Shown piece after piece: positions 32,363-39,832 of a DNA stretch of 42,624 bases. Each line of letters starts with the position of its first letter. Position 1 is the stretch's first letter. The notes under the pieces are model-generated. The model had not been told where the DNA came from and ran no database searches. It was given only the letters and a program-made list of their open reading frames with translations. The stretch spans positions 1 to 42,624 of the forward strand of contig NZ_AUME01000026.1 in the NCBI RefSeq assembly GCF_000430525.1. Direction: 5' to 3'. The stretch comes from Prevotella corporis DSM 18810 = JCM 8529. GTDB lineage: Bacteria > Bacteroidota > Bacteroidia > Bacteroidales > Bacteroidaceae. A program made the position numbers and the translations under genes.

Positions 32363-34078
32363 TTAGTATTCTCCTTTGAACATCTCGAAGGCTGCATCCA
32401 GCAGCATTTGCTGTGTGTTTACCTTCTTTTCTTCGACATTATCAATCGTACCAGTCACTCCGTTAGCAATATCTTTCTTCGTCTGTATTAACTGGTACAT
32501 ATACTCATCTATCGTTTCCTTGCCCAGCAGATAAGTACACGTTACAGCGTTCTTTTGCCCGTTTCTGTGCGCTCTGTCCTCCGCTTGGCAACAATCTGAA
32601 TAAGTCCAAGGAAACTCGATAAACAACACGTTAGAGGCTGCCGTAAGCGTTAGACCAGTTCCACCGCTCCTATAGTTTAGGATAATTAGTTTCGTAGCTG
32701 GGGCTTGTTGAAAGGCATCCACACTACGCTGCTTAGCTCTATCATCATCATCGCCGGTAACTGTTACAGCCTTCGGGAACTCTTCTTTGAGCTCTGCAAC
32801 GACCTGCTTCAGAAAACAAAATACTATCAGTTTCTCGCCTCCATCAATAGTGTTGTGAATGATATCTATAGCAGCCTTAATCTTTCCCTTTGCAGATATT
32901 TGCTTTAATATACCCATCTTCACCATGACAGCCCCTCGGATAGCTCTCTGTATCTTATCATCATCAGCTTTCTTGAACTCTCGCAGATACTGGATAACAT
33001 CCCTTTTTGCCTCGTTGTATTCCTTCCTATTCTCTATATCAACGACCAGATACGAACGCGTCTTATCGGGTAGCCACTTCAAAACGTCCTTCTTTTGTCG
33101 CCTAAAGAAACAGAACTTATTTAAGTAGTAGTTAAGTTCCTTTAGGTGGCTCGATTGATTTTCACCAGCGCAATATCTTTCCTTATACTTCGTATATCCT
33201 CCGAAGTCCTCCAAACGCTCCATAATATTAAGTTGCTGGATAAGATCGGTATTGTTGTTCACTACAGGTGTACCTGTCAACTCCAGTACGAACTCTTTGC
33301 CTTTAGCAATACCCTGCACGAATTTGCTTTGCTGTGTCTTACTCGACTTGCATTTGTGGCTCTCATCAATAATCACAGACCTAAAGAGATTGATACGCTC
33401 GTCAAATTCTACACTCTTCAGCGTAAATCGTTGCTGGCTTTTAATCCTCTTGACAAAATACTTCTTTAAGCTCTCATAATTCGTTATGAATACCTTTGCC
33501 AATGGCTCGCCTTTTTGGTTTGTCACCTTCCAGAACTGTTGCCATGTATTCCTGTTGGCATCACTTAGTATAATAGCCTGAACACCTCCAAACTTCTTAA
33601 ACTCTCGCTGCCAGTTTACTTTCAGTGACGCTGGGCAGATAACCAAAGCTGGCCATGCCCCGGAGGCTGTCATCGTTCCAATAGCCTGTGCCGTCTTTCC
33701 CAGTCCAGGCTCGTCTCCCATTATACACCGCTTCTTCTCCAGTGCGTAGGCGATGCCATCCTTCTGGTACTCGTACGGCTCCAGTATCATATTATGAGGC
33801 ACTTCCAGTTTTGGCATTTCCAGCACTTCGTAGCTCTCTACTGGCTCTTCATCAGATAGCCACCGCACAGAACCACACAGATGCCTCTGTACCGCCCAAT
33901 CAGCCATTAACTTTAGGTAGTTCTCATCGTAAGGCGAGACCTCCCAAAATTTACCATCAGCCCTATAACGAGCTGATGGTATTCTCTTCACACAGGCTAC
34001 AAGTAGGGGGTGGTAATTAAATTCCACCTTGTAGCAGTTAGGAGTTAAGGTAAACGTCATTACATTTGGACGTATCAT
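32363..34078 (-). CDS. SNF2-family DNA helicase/translocase
   Basis: This 571-residue SF2 helicase has an N-terminal HARP-like domain (about 1-75: KFWEVSPYDENYLKLMADW) as in SMARCAL1-related phage proteins. RecA-like domain 1 has motif I GDEPGLGKT (121-129) and motif II DESH (238-241). RecA-like domain 2 has LILNYRSGGTGLTLTAAS and motif VI QAEDRAHRNGQ. SNF2 proteins of this kind anneal or remodel DNA at forks and are common in phages with a Rad52/exonuclease module. Motifs are complete, so it is likely active. Confidence 0.88.
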   Translation of the reverse strand: MIRPNVMTFTLTPNCYKVEFNYHPLLVACVKRIPSARYRADGKFWEVSPYDENYLKLMADWAVQRHLCGSVRWLSDEEPVESYEVLEMPKLEVPHNMILEPYEYQKDGIAYALEKKRCIMGDEPGLGKTAQAIGTMTASGAWPALVICPASLKVNWQREFKKFGGVQAIILSDANRNTWQQFWKVTNQKGEPLAKVFITNYESLKKYFVKRIKSQQRFTLKSVEFDERINLFRSVIIDESHKCKSSKTQQSKFVQGIAKGKEFVLELTGTPVVNNNTDLIQQLNIMERLEDFGGYTKYKERYCAGENQSSHLKELNYYLNKFCFFRRQKKDVLKWLPDKTRSYLVVDIENRKEYNEAKRDVIQYLREFKKADDDKIQRAIRGAVMVKMGILKQISAKGKIKAAIDIIHNTIDGGEKLIVFCFLKQVVAELKEEFPKAVTVTGDDDDRAKQRSVDAFQQAPATKLIILNYRSGGTGLTLTAASNVLFIEFPWTYSDCCQAEDRAHRNGQKNAVTCTYLLGKETIDEYMYQLIQTKKDIANGVTGTIDNVEEKKVNTQQMLLDAAFEMFKGEY

Positions 34079-34084
34079 AACTCT

Positions 34085-34687
34085 TTACGCAGCTTCTACT
34101 TTCTTCTTACGACCTTTCTTTTTCCCACTGCTTGCTACCTCCTTAGTCTCCATTTCCACGGACACAGAAGGAATAGCACCAGCCTCAACACCTGCAAACG
34201 GATCGCCAGCCTCATCGAAATTCAGCTCTCCTTGCTTCAAGCCCCATTTGCGCTCGGTTACATACTGCTCTGCCTCATACTTCAAGTTGTCAACAGCCAG
34301 AGATAACTCCGATAGATATTCGTAGTTCTCATCATCTACCGTGGAAACTTTCGGCGCATTAAGGTTGATAACATCGCCTCGGTCCAACACACGTGTACCG
34401 GACACGACCACCTCATCAGCATTGAACGTTACAGATGTAACAGACATTCTCGTGAATATACTCTTTTCCTCCCAGTCTCTTTGCTCCTCCAGTTCCTCCA
34501 ACGTGTTGTTATATGCCTCTCTCTGCTCTGTAAGCATAGCCAGATGAGGAACAAGGTTTTTAATCGCTTCCTTAAAGTCACGATGCACAATGTTAGCACC
34601 TTCCATCGTGATAGTATCACCATCACAATTCGAATACACCACATTCAGGGTGTTTTGCTTTGTTAATTGAATTTTCTTAAAGTCCAT
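34085..34687 (-). CDS. Unknown protein of the recombination module
   Basis: The 200-residue protein was not recognised. It has a β-rich N-terminal part (LNVVYSNCDGDTITMEGAN), a helical coiled coil (about 50-80), a β segment (VTSVTFNADEVVVSGTRVLD), another helix, and a basic GKKKGRKKKVEAA tail. It lies between the NinB-like gene and the SNF2 helicase, so a DNA-processing role is likely but unproven. Confidence 0.55.
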   Translation of the reverse strand: MDFKKIQLTKQNTLNVVYSNCDGDTITMEGANIVHRDFKEAIKNLVPHLAMLTEQREAYNNTLEELEEQRDWEEKSIFTRMSVTSVTFNADEVVVSGTRVLDRGDVINLNAPKVSTVDDENYEYLSELSLAVDNLKYEAEQYVTERKWGLKQGELNFDEAGDPFAGVEAGAIPSVSVEMETKEVASSGKKKGRKKKVEAA

Positions 34688-34702
34688 TTTCTTTAATTTT
34701 AA

Positions 34703-35113
34703 TTAGACATTATATTGCTGATAAAAAGCCTCGAAATACCTATCATCCGGCACTGGTAGCGTTATACCCAACTCACTCGCTGCATCGGCTTGTATCTTCA
34801 TCATGAAGTCAGTCATTTGCTTTGTGTTTAATCTACTACTTGTGTCATTTATAAAGCCTTCACCCATTGGGTCTGGCTTCGATAAGAACTTCTTGCAATA
34901 ATGGTTATACACATCTTCTTTTGCCGTCCCTGTTTCTCCTTCAATGCAAGCGAACCACATCCACATTAAATCGTTTTGTGCGACTGTTCTTTTCTCGCTT
35001 GCCCTCTTTATAGTCAGCGTGTACACACCGTTTCGCAACGTTGAAAAAAGATAGTCCAAGTTCGTATCTACACGAACCTGACCATCTTCTTTCTTTATCG
35101 TTACCTGTTTCAT
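34703..35113 (-). CDS. ninB: NinB (YbcN)-like recombination protein
   Basis: The 136-residue protein carries RTVAQNDLMWMWFACIEGE (about 42-60), the core motif of lambda NinB (Orf), plus YNHYCKKFLSKP and MTDFMMKIQADAASELGI in the second half. NinB binds single-stranded DNA and assists phage recombination as a RecFOR substitute. It starts directly downstream of the SSB gene (1-nt overlap), which fits joint action on ssDNA. Confidence 0.75.
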   Translation of the reverse strand: MKQVTIKKEDGQVRVDTNLDYLFSTLRNGVYTLTIKRASEKRTVAQNDLMWMWFACIEGETGTAKEDVYNHYCKKFLSKPDPMGEGFINDTSSRLNTKQMTDFMMKIQADAASELGITLPVPDDRYFEAFYQQYNV

Positions 35114-35619
35114 CAGAACGGAAGTCCGTCAGACCCCACGGTTGGAGGGAACGGCTCTTGATATCCTCCCTGCTTGGTGTTATTCTGCGCCTGTGGCTGC
35201 TGAACAGGCTGCGCTGCTTGTTGATACCCACCAGTAGCAAAAGACTGCTGTACAGGGGCTGCCTGTGGCTGTACAGGTGTTGCCTGTGGCATAGACATCA
35301 ACACGATATCGTTAGCCAGTATCTCAACCGTATTTACCTTTTGTCCTTGCTGGTTAGTATATTCTCCGTAGGTAATCATTCCATCTACGGCTACCTTCAT
35401 GCCCTTCTTGATATACTTTCCTGCAAAGTCAGACAGATTACGCCAAGCCACAATATTATGCCATTGCGTTTTCTCGGGTACTTCCGTGCCGTTCTGCCTC
35501 TTATAACCACCTGTCGAGGTAGCAAGTGAAAACCGAGCATACGACACACCATTCGTCTGTTTCACTTCCGCATCCTTACCGACCATACCGATAAGGCTCA
35601 CAGCATTCTTCGTTCTCAT
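35113..35619 (-). CDS. ssb: Single-stranded DNA-binding protein
   Basis: The 168-residue protein has an OB-fold (about 5-108) with YARFSLATSTGGYKRQNGTE and TQWHNIVAWRNLSDFAGKYI. A Gln/Pro-rich linker follows, then a short acidic tip ending DGLPF, which in SSBs recruits partner proteins. Complete and typical. It is followed by the NinB-like gene and preceded by the nuclease gene. Confidence 0.92.
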   Translation of the reverse strand: MRTKNAVSLIGMVGKDAEVKQTNGVSYARFSLATSTGGYKRQNGTEVPEKTQWHNIVAWRNLSDFAGKYIKKGMKVAVDGMITYGEYTNQQGQKVNTVEILANDIVLMSMPQATPVQPQAAPVQQSFATGGYQQAAQPVQQPQAQNNTKQGGYQEPFPPTVGSDGLPF

Positions 35620-35621
35620 CT

Positions 35622-36578
35622 TTATAATACTTTAATCGTTAAACTTCCTTTGATTGCCGAAATCTTCTTGCACTCTTCATATATCTCTGGGTAGTTCTTT
35701 TTTACTTTTGCCGTATCTATACTCTCTCGTGTGCTATCCAGCTTACGAACTATCTGTATTCGTTCGCTTTGCCACTTCTTTACGTTGTGCTCTACCATGA
35801 GGTTATATAAGCCTTCTTTCAGCTCTTTCTTTCTCTCTTCCATCTGCTTTAGCTGGGTTTCGATTTTGATTATCTCATCCTCGGCATCCTTCAGCGTGGC
35901 TGGTAAAGCCTCCTCGATAGGCTCTAATTCTGTAGAAGTCTCTTTAGCTCCGAAATACTTCTCCCTGTATGGTGCTGAATCTTCCTTTGCGAGATATGCC
36001 TTAACAATCTTCTTGCAATCAGTTGCACTGATACGGTTAAGCTCCATCAGTTCCGCCTTTCCGTACTGTTCTTTTGGCAGCCACACAACGAACAATCGTC
36101 CAGCCTTCTTGCCTTTATTACACTTCTCAAACAGATAAGCGTAAATAGACAACTGCAACGATACGTTGTTTTTGTGTATTTTGCTTGTAGTCTTAATATC
36201 TGCTAACGGATAGCAGCCTTTCTCGTCTTCATCGAAGACAATATCAATACTCGAAGCTATATTCTTTCCATCATCTACGAGATACTCGTTTTCAGCCGTT
36301 GTAAGCCCGTTTTCTTTCTTTAGTTTTAAATACTCCTTTACCTCTGGTAAATCATCACCAAAGCCGCAATTATCGTATTGCTCGCACTTCTTATGAATTA
36401 GTGAACCATGCTCGGCTGCTTTCTCCAATACAGACTGCGGAATGTCCTTATAGGTATCTGGGAACATCCACTTGACAATCGCTGTTACACCACTCAATCG
36501 TACACCATCTAAAGTGTACGTATGCTTACCTTCATCAAAGATGACAGGGCTTTTCTTTAATTCTATCTTCTTTTTCAT
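35622..36578 (-). CDS. PD-(D/E)XK exonuclease (RecB/lambda-exo-like)
   Basis: The 318-residue protein has the nuclease signature: GSLIHKKCEQYD (conserved His), SIDIVFDE (Asp), and YPLADIKTTSKIH (Asp-x-Lys), then a Q-x-x-x-Y motif (LQLSIYAYL), so about residues 55-150 form the active site. The C-terminal third is a charged coiled coil (about 225-265). With the Rad52-type protein and SSB it forms an exonuclease/annealing pair comparable to Red αβ. Motifs are intact. Confidence 0.82.
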   Translation of the reverse strand: MKKKIELKKSPVIFDEGKHTYTLDGVRLSGVTAIVKWMFPDTYKDIPQSVLEKAAEHGSLIHKKCEQYDNCGFGDDLPEVKEYLKLKKENGLTTAENEYLVDDGKNIASSIDIVFDEDEKGCYPLADIKTTSKIHKNNVSLQLSIYAYLFEKCNKGKKAGRLFVVWLPKEQYGKAELMELNRISATDCKKIVKAYLAKEDSAPYREKYFGAKETSTELEPIEEALPATLKDAEDEIIKIETQLKQMEERKKELKEGLYNLMVEHNVKKWQSERIQIVRKLDSTRESIDTAKVKKNYPEIYEECKKISAIKGSLTIKVL

Positions 36579-36580
36579 AG

Positions 36581-37273
36581 TTAAGCCACTTTTTCAATTT
36601 TCTTTGATTGCTTTGTGCACGCATCAACAAATACTGGGTCTTTCTTTAAGCTCGGATAGAGATTGTAAATGTCTTCCAGCTCCTTCCGTGTAGTAGCTCT
36701 CTTTACTCTGTCAACAGCCTCTGCACGTACATCTTCTAACTCACTCGAATTACCCCACGTATAACGTACTGCTCCTTTATCATCCTTGATTTCGATAAAA
36801 GATACTCTACGCTGGTCATCATATTCTATAGTCGACACGACAAATCTTGTCTTCGGCTGCTTCTTTCCATTATAGCCAGCTCGCCATTCGTCCGCATTCA
36901 GATTAACCCAGACAAACGGACACGTGTAAAGTTCACGACCGATACCCCAGTTAACACAAGCACGCTTGAAAGCATCAGACGCTTGCCCCTTTTCTTTCTC
37001 CGTGTTGCTCTCCGTGCCAACATCCTGCTTGCTTATCCACTCGCCACTTTCTGAACGTACAGAGACCTTGCAAAACAAGTTTCCATTGATAACCTCGTGA
37101 CTTCTCTGCCAGTTCTCCGGTCCTACTACCTCGTCGAGCAGCGTCATATCAACTCGTGCGTTTTTGTACATCAAAAGCGAACATCCTTTACCCTCTGACA
37201 CAGATCCGACTCTGCACTCAATCTCGTCAGCATTCAGCGTCCGAAAATTCAATTTTTTACTTTCCATTTCCAT
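36581..37273 (-). CDS. Rad52-type single-strand annealing protein
   Basis: The 230-residue protein is counted from MEMESKKLNFRT (37273); other ATGs at 37279 and 37267 are possible. The longer ORF reaches back through the tRNA-like element and is rejected. Core motifs VVGPENWQRSHEVINGNLFCKV and SNTEKEKGQASDAFKRACVNWG, with GIGRELYTCPFVWV after them, are diagnostic for the Rad52/22 family (Sak-like). It anneals complementary ssDNA made by the adjacent exonuclease. Confidence 0.85.
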   Translation of the reverse strand: MEMESKKLNFRTLNADEIECRVGSVSEGKGCSLLMYKNARVDMTLLDEVVGPENWQRSHEVINGNLFCKVSVRSESGEWISKQDVGTESNTEKEKGQASDAFKRACVNWGIGRELYTCPFVWVNLNADEWRAGYNGKKQPKTRFVVSTIEYDDQRRVSFIEIKDDKGAVRYTWGNSSELEDVRAEAVDRVKRATTRKELEDIYNLYPSLKKDPVFVDACTKQSKKIEKVA

Positions 37274-37302
37274 AATCATTTGTTTATAGTTACTAAATCG
37301 TG

Positions 37303-37376
37303 TGGGTGGTAGGGGAATCGAACCCCGTCGCCGGCCAAGTTTTAATGCTCCGCTACCATTCAGAGCGTAGCCACCC
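37303..37376 (-). ncRNA. tRNA-like element with disrupted anticodon arm
   Basis: A 74-nt minus-strand sequence has tRNA proportions. The acceptor stem is 6 of 7 pairs (GGGTGGC with ACCACCC), the D-stem CGCT/AGCG is perfect with a 9-nt loop, and the T-arm GGGGTTCGATTCCCC is standard, with a 5-nt variable region. The anticodon stem cannot form five pairs and position 33 is not U. It is therefore either a decayed tRNA or a tRNA-like RNA used for another purpose. It sits directly downstream of a T-tailed hairpin and upstream of the Rad52-type gene. Confidence 0.55.
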
Positions 37377-37410
37377 AAAAAAGTTGTTCTATCTTCACAG
37401 ACTGAACAAC
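37377..37410 (-). terminator. Conserved-loop hairpin terminator (second copy)
   Basis: Minus-strand hairpin 37410-37383 has a perfect 7-bp stem GTTGTTC/GAACAAC and is followed by TTTTTT (37382-37377). Its loop matches that of the 10973-10998 hairpin apart from one base, while the stems differ with compensating changes. It immediately precedes the tRNA-like element. Confidence 0.7.
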
Positions 37411-37461
37411 CACAAAAAACTTAAAAAAGGACCTCCACTACATGTGAAAGCCATGTTGTCG

Positions 37462-37737
37462 TTATTCCTTGTTATCCGTGCCGTTCAACCTCTTTACCAG
37501 ATAGCCTGCACAAATCGCAGCAACTAAAGACACTACCATAGACCCCTCGGCAGCAATAGCAGCCACCATCAGACAGACTGCAATAAGATTAACCAATAGG
37601 ACCATTCGTCTCTTTACAGGCTCTTCCATGATTTTTGTATAGAAGTCGCTTTGCTCGTCAAGCCAACTAATAACCTTGTTTCTATTCTTTTCAACCCATA
37701 CCTGAAAGGCAGTAGGTCTTTGTACTTTTGTTTTCAT
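37462..37737 (-). CDS. Small two-TM membrane protein
   Basis: The 91-residue protein has two adjacent hydrophobic helices (about 45-61 and 66-82: MVLLVNLIAVCLMVAAIAAE, VVSLVAAICAGYLVKRL). Its N-terminal half is soluble and basic. Its start overlaps the next gene's stop by 4 nt. Function unknown; an early membrane effector is possible. Confidence 0.6.
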   Translation of the reverse strand: MKTKVQRPTAFQVWVEKNRNKVISWLDEQSDFYTKIMEEPVKRRMVLLVNLIAVCLMVAAIAAEGSMVVSLVAAICAGYLVKRLNGTDNKE

Positions 37738-37961
37738 CTTGCTCTTGCATATCGTAGGACATCGGCAGCGTTAACCAGCCATTTACCGTTCTGGGCTTCG
37801 TCATTTCCTTTCTCCGCCCGTATCTTCCCTGCAATGATAAGCCTTTCCAGACGCGAGCGACCGCCCACTATCTTCTCGCTAAACCGTAGCCCAAATGTTT
37901 TGTTATTCATTACTCGCATAATGGTCAGGAGCTTTTCGCTATCCGTAATTCGATTTTCCAT
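37734..37961 (-). CDS. Small DNA-binding-like protein
   Basis: The 75-residue protein contains FGLRFSEKIVGGRSRLERLI, then GKIRAEKGNDEAQNGKWLV and ADVLRYARAR. The pattern resembles winged-helix or excisionase-like phage proteins common in Bacteroidales. It overlaps the LuxR-like gene by 23 nt. Function is unproven. Confidence 0.5.
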   Translation of the reverse strand: MENRITDSEKLLTIMRVMNNKTFGLRFSEKIVGGRSRLERLIIAGKIRAEKGNDEAQNGKWLVNAADVLRYARAR

Positions 37962-38268
37962 TTCCTGACCTTACTTCAGTTCTTGCACGTCTCGCTATCC
38001 TACATCTCCGCAAATCCCCTCCGTTATTCGTTACCTGCATAACGATAAAGAGAATGCTAAAGAGTATTTCGATACCGTGCTTTCTTATCTCTCCGAGGTC
38101 AAAATCTATTTTTAACCTCTCGCACACCATCCACCACAATAACTCCGTATCTTTCGATATACCAAGTTTTCTGTAAATAGTCTTTTTCTGCGTCTTTACC
38201 GTCCAATAGCTCTTGCACAGCTTATCAGCTACCTCCTTATCAGAGTAACCCTTGCAATACTCGAGCAT
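37939..38268 (-). CDS. LuxR/GerE-type HTH protein with hydrophobic C-terminal segment
   Basis: The 109-residue reading frame starts at ATG 38268. KGYSDKEVADKLCKSYWTV, then KTQKKTIYRKLGIS, is a LuxR-type helix-turn-helix. The expected first helix (LSKAEHRLM) is encoded just upstream in the same frame but without an ATG, so a non-ATG start is possible. A hydrophobic stretch (IEILFSILFIVMQV) near 67-80 suggests membrane association. The C-terminus is Arg-rich. Confidence 0.6.
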   Translation of the reverse strand: MLEYCKGYSDKEVADKLCKSYWTVKTQKKTIYRKLGISKDTELLWWMVCERLKIDFDLGEIRKHGIEILFSILFIVMQVTNNGGDLRRCRIARRARTEVRSGNGKSNYG

Positions 38269-38299
38269 CAGACGATGTTCCGCTTTAGATAGTACAGCC

Positions 38300-38494
38300 T
38301 TAGGCCTTTCTGGTGACTTCCACCACCAGCCCCGCTGTCTTCATCTGAAACTTCCAACCATCACGGCGCTTCATAGCAGAAAGGCGTCCGGTGGTAACTC
38401 TTACCACCTCTAAACGCTCAATCGGCCATCTCTCCGTATCGCCTACTTCCATTGCCTTGAGTGTAGGCATAACTGCTTTTTTTCTTTTTACCAT
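38300..38494 (-). CDS. Small unknown phage protein
   Basis: The 64-residue protein contains LKAMEVGDTERWPIERLEVVR, a motif seen in small Bacteroidales phage proteins. The C-terminal half is β-rich (AGLVVEVTRKA). It overlaps the upstream coiled-coil gene by 7 nt. Function unknown. Confidence 0.55.
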   Translation of the reverse strand: MVKRKKAVMPTLKAMEVGDTERWPIERLEVVRVTTGRLSAMKRRDGWKFQMKTAGLVVEVTRKA

Positions 38495-38727
38495 CTTTCC
38501 GTTATTTTGTTCGTCAACTTCTTAATATCTTCGATGTCTTCTTTCATCTTCTTGATTTTCTCTGTCTTATTAAGCCACCAGCCCTTGTATTGCTCGGCTT
38601 CTTTACGATAAGCACTTACCAAAAGGTCCTTATCCGCTACTTCCTTGAGGAGTTCTCTTACCTTTCCCCGTAACTCTTCTGCATCACAGCTTTGAATATC
38701 AAAGCCTTTTTTCTCTTTTTCTTCCAT
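38488..38727 (-). CDS. Small coiled-coil protein
   Basis: The 79-residue protein is almost entirely helical: AEELRGKVRELLKEVADKD, then TEKIKKMKEDIEDIKKLTNK. It is highly charged. Function unknown. It is the first gene after the structured non-coding stretch. Confidence 0.5.
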   Translation of the reverse strand: MEEKEKKGFDIQSCDAEELRGKVRELLKEVADKDLLVSAYRKEAEQYKGWWLNKTEKIKKMKEDIEDIKKLTNKITERW

Positions 38728-39030
38728 ATGCTTTCTTATGTTTATAGTTAATACTTTGTGTGGCTGGCTGACCTACAACGGTCTGTTTGTGTTACTGTAC
38801 TTCGCACTATGCTATCGAGTTCAACGATGCCAGCCTGTTTTTTCTTAGCTCCTTGTTACTTTCTTCCCCGCTGCTTGCCTCGACCTGCCCTCAAAAAGGA
38901 TAGGCTGCTTGCTTCTACGGTTGGCCTCTGCATCGTTGCTATTTATCGCTCGCTTTAGGGATGGATACCTGCGCCCTTGCAACTTACAGCCCCATCAGGC
39001 AGGGGAACCGCTACGTATGTGTAGCCTTCG

Positions 39031-39077
39031 TGGTAATGGTGGACTTGAACCACCTGAGAGCCTTTAACTCTTTACCC
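39031..39077 (-). ncRNA. Mini-tRNA-like fold (distal of the two)
   Basis: Minus strand: GGTAA pairs with TTACC as a 5-bp acceptor-like stem. Inside it are one hairpin (AGAG/CTCT, loop TTAAAGG) and a perfect T-arm (GGTGG TTCAAGT CCACC). There is no D-arm. Its layout parallels the element at 39201-39248. Confidence 0.4.
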
Positions 39078-39200
39078 GTAGTGATTAAGGCTCACTACAG
39101 CCCGATTGCTTTTGTGCAATTCTAAACATCCATCGTTTCAGTCATTTTTATTTTTGTCGGATGGCTCAAAGTGGAATGAAATTCTGTACCGACTGCGCTG

Positions 39201-39248
39201 TGAGTGTCAGGGACTCGAACCCTACCGTCTGCCTTTCAGATAACACCC
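39201..39248 (-). ncRNA. Mini-tRNA-like fold (proximal)
   Basis: Minus strand: GGGTGT pairs with ACACTC as a 6-bp acceptor-like stem (one G-U). Inside it are one hairpin (TCTG/CAGA, loop AAAGG) and a T-arm (TAGGG TTCGAGT CCCTG). It starts a few nt after the stop codon of the 77-residue gene. It has no D-arm and no usable anticodon loop. Confidence 0.45.
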
Positions 39249-39254
39249 TATTTT

Positions 39255-39488
39255 TTAGTGAGCATAATAAGTAACCTTCAAACCTCTGCGCAGCTTACAT
39301 ACGCATTTATCATCGCCCGACCTGTACGCTCTTTCCAACTGCTTGTTCGCATGCTCTACTCCAATGAGAAGTACGAGCCCCGAAACACCTACCAGTCTAT
39401 CAACCTTTTTCCCTTCTTCCGTGTAACCGTAGGCTTTAATCTTAAAGTCTCGGTTAATCTCTCTCGTGCTATATTTTAGTGTCTTCAT
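39255..39488 (-). CDS. Small unknown phage protein
   Basis: The 77-residue protein starts at MKTLKYSTREINRDFK (39488); the longer ORF overlaps the upstream gene in another frame. It contains KAYGYTEEGKKVDRLVGVSG and a basic helix (HANKQLERAYRSGDDKC). No family recognised. It directly precedes the structured RNA region. Confidence 0.55.
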   Translation of the reverse strand: MKTLKYSTREINRDFKIKAYGYTEEGKKVDRLVGVSGLVLLIGVEHANKQLERAYRSGDDKCVCKLRRGLKVTYYAH

Positions 39489-39505
39489 CTTTGGCTTCCT
39501 TTCTA

Positions 39506-39664
39506 TTACGCTACGGTTATACATGCTTCGTATGCTTTTGCAGGTGAGTAACCCTCGAAATACTTTACATTTTCCTTTATTGCTCTTATAACCCACTCCT
39601 CTGTCATGTTTCTCTTCGTTGCGTAAGCAATTACTCTCTCTTCTAATGTCTTCTTTGTTTTCAT
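39506..39664 (-). CDS. Small unknown early protein
   Basis: The 52-residue protein starts at ATG 39664 (MKTKKTLEERVIAYATK) and ends at TAA 39508-39506. It is helical, with WVIRAIKENVKYFEGY in the middle. It is the first gene after the leftward promoter at 39751-39781 and so probably the first early gene of this operon (a Cro-like position), though no HTH is evident. Confidence 0.55.
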   Translation of the reverse strand: MKTKKTLEERVIAYATKRNMTEEWVIRAIKENVKYFEGYSPAKAYEACITVA

Positions 39665-39726
39665 TTTTTCAGTCCTTTTTTAAGTTTTACCCCATTCAGG
39701 GTATTGTATGTTTCAGAATTTCTTTA

Positions 39727-39734
39727 TATCTTTG
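39727..39734 (+). promoter_or_regulatory. Rightward promoter -7 box for the repressor operon
   Basis: TATCTTTG matches TAnnTTTG, with TTG at 39704-39706, 20 nt upstream. It would drive the repressor gene (ATG 39833). It faces the leftward promoter, and the two -7 boxes form an inverted repeat (TATCTTTG-N16-CAAAGATA). Confidence 0.5.
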
Positions 39735-39750
39735 TTTCAGAAATCTATTG

Positions 39751-39781
39751 CAAAGATAGATAATAAATCTAACACAACAAA
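39751..39781 (-). promoter_or_regulatory. Leftward early promoter with perfect Bacteroidetes consensus
   Basis: Minus strand TTTG (39781-39778), 19 nt, TATCTTTG (39758-39751): the exact consensus of the group. It is the best promoter in the window and would start the whole leftward early operon. It lies between the repressor gene and the first early gene. Direct repeats of ATATCTAAT near 39785-39825 could be repressor operators. Confidence 0.75.
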
Positions 39782-39832
39782 TTTGATATCTAATTTTTGT
39801 TCGATTTTATATCTAATTAACATTTCGGTCGT

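Larger units (their letters stand above)
38728..39254 (-). ncRNA. Candidate large structured non-coding RNA
   Basis: No credible gene lies in these ~527 nt. The minus strand has many perfect local stems: ATTGC-N6-GCAAT (39120-39105), a 7-bp GTAGTGA/TCACTAC hairpin (39098-39078), GCTAC-N6-GTAGC, CCCC-N8-GGGG and GACC-N6-GGTC. Long-range helices also occur: CAACGATGC/GCATCGTTG (9 bp), GTCGG/CCGAC and CATCC/GGATG. Two mini-tRNA-like modules occur within it. The block is richer in G and C than its AT-rich surroundings. A plus-strand 66-residue ORF inside it looks like a shadow. Transcription would come from the 39751-39781 promoter. Confidence 0.45.

Noticed and set aside
37303..37376. Functional tRNA gene
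   Set aside because: Anticodon stem does not pair and position 33 is not U, although the acceptor, D and T arms look right.
36581..37378. Extended start of the Rad52-type protein at 37378
   Set aside because: The extra residues are encoded by the tRNA-like element and have no family similarity.
38758..38958. Plus-strand 66-residue ORF in the structured non-coding region
   Set aside because: No upstream signal, odd Cys/Leu-rich composition, and opposite to all neighbouring transcription; it mirrors the RNA stems on the other strand.
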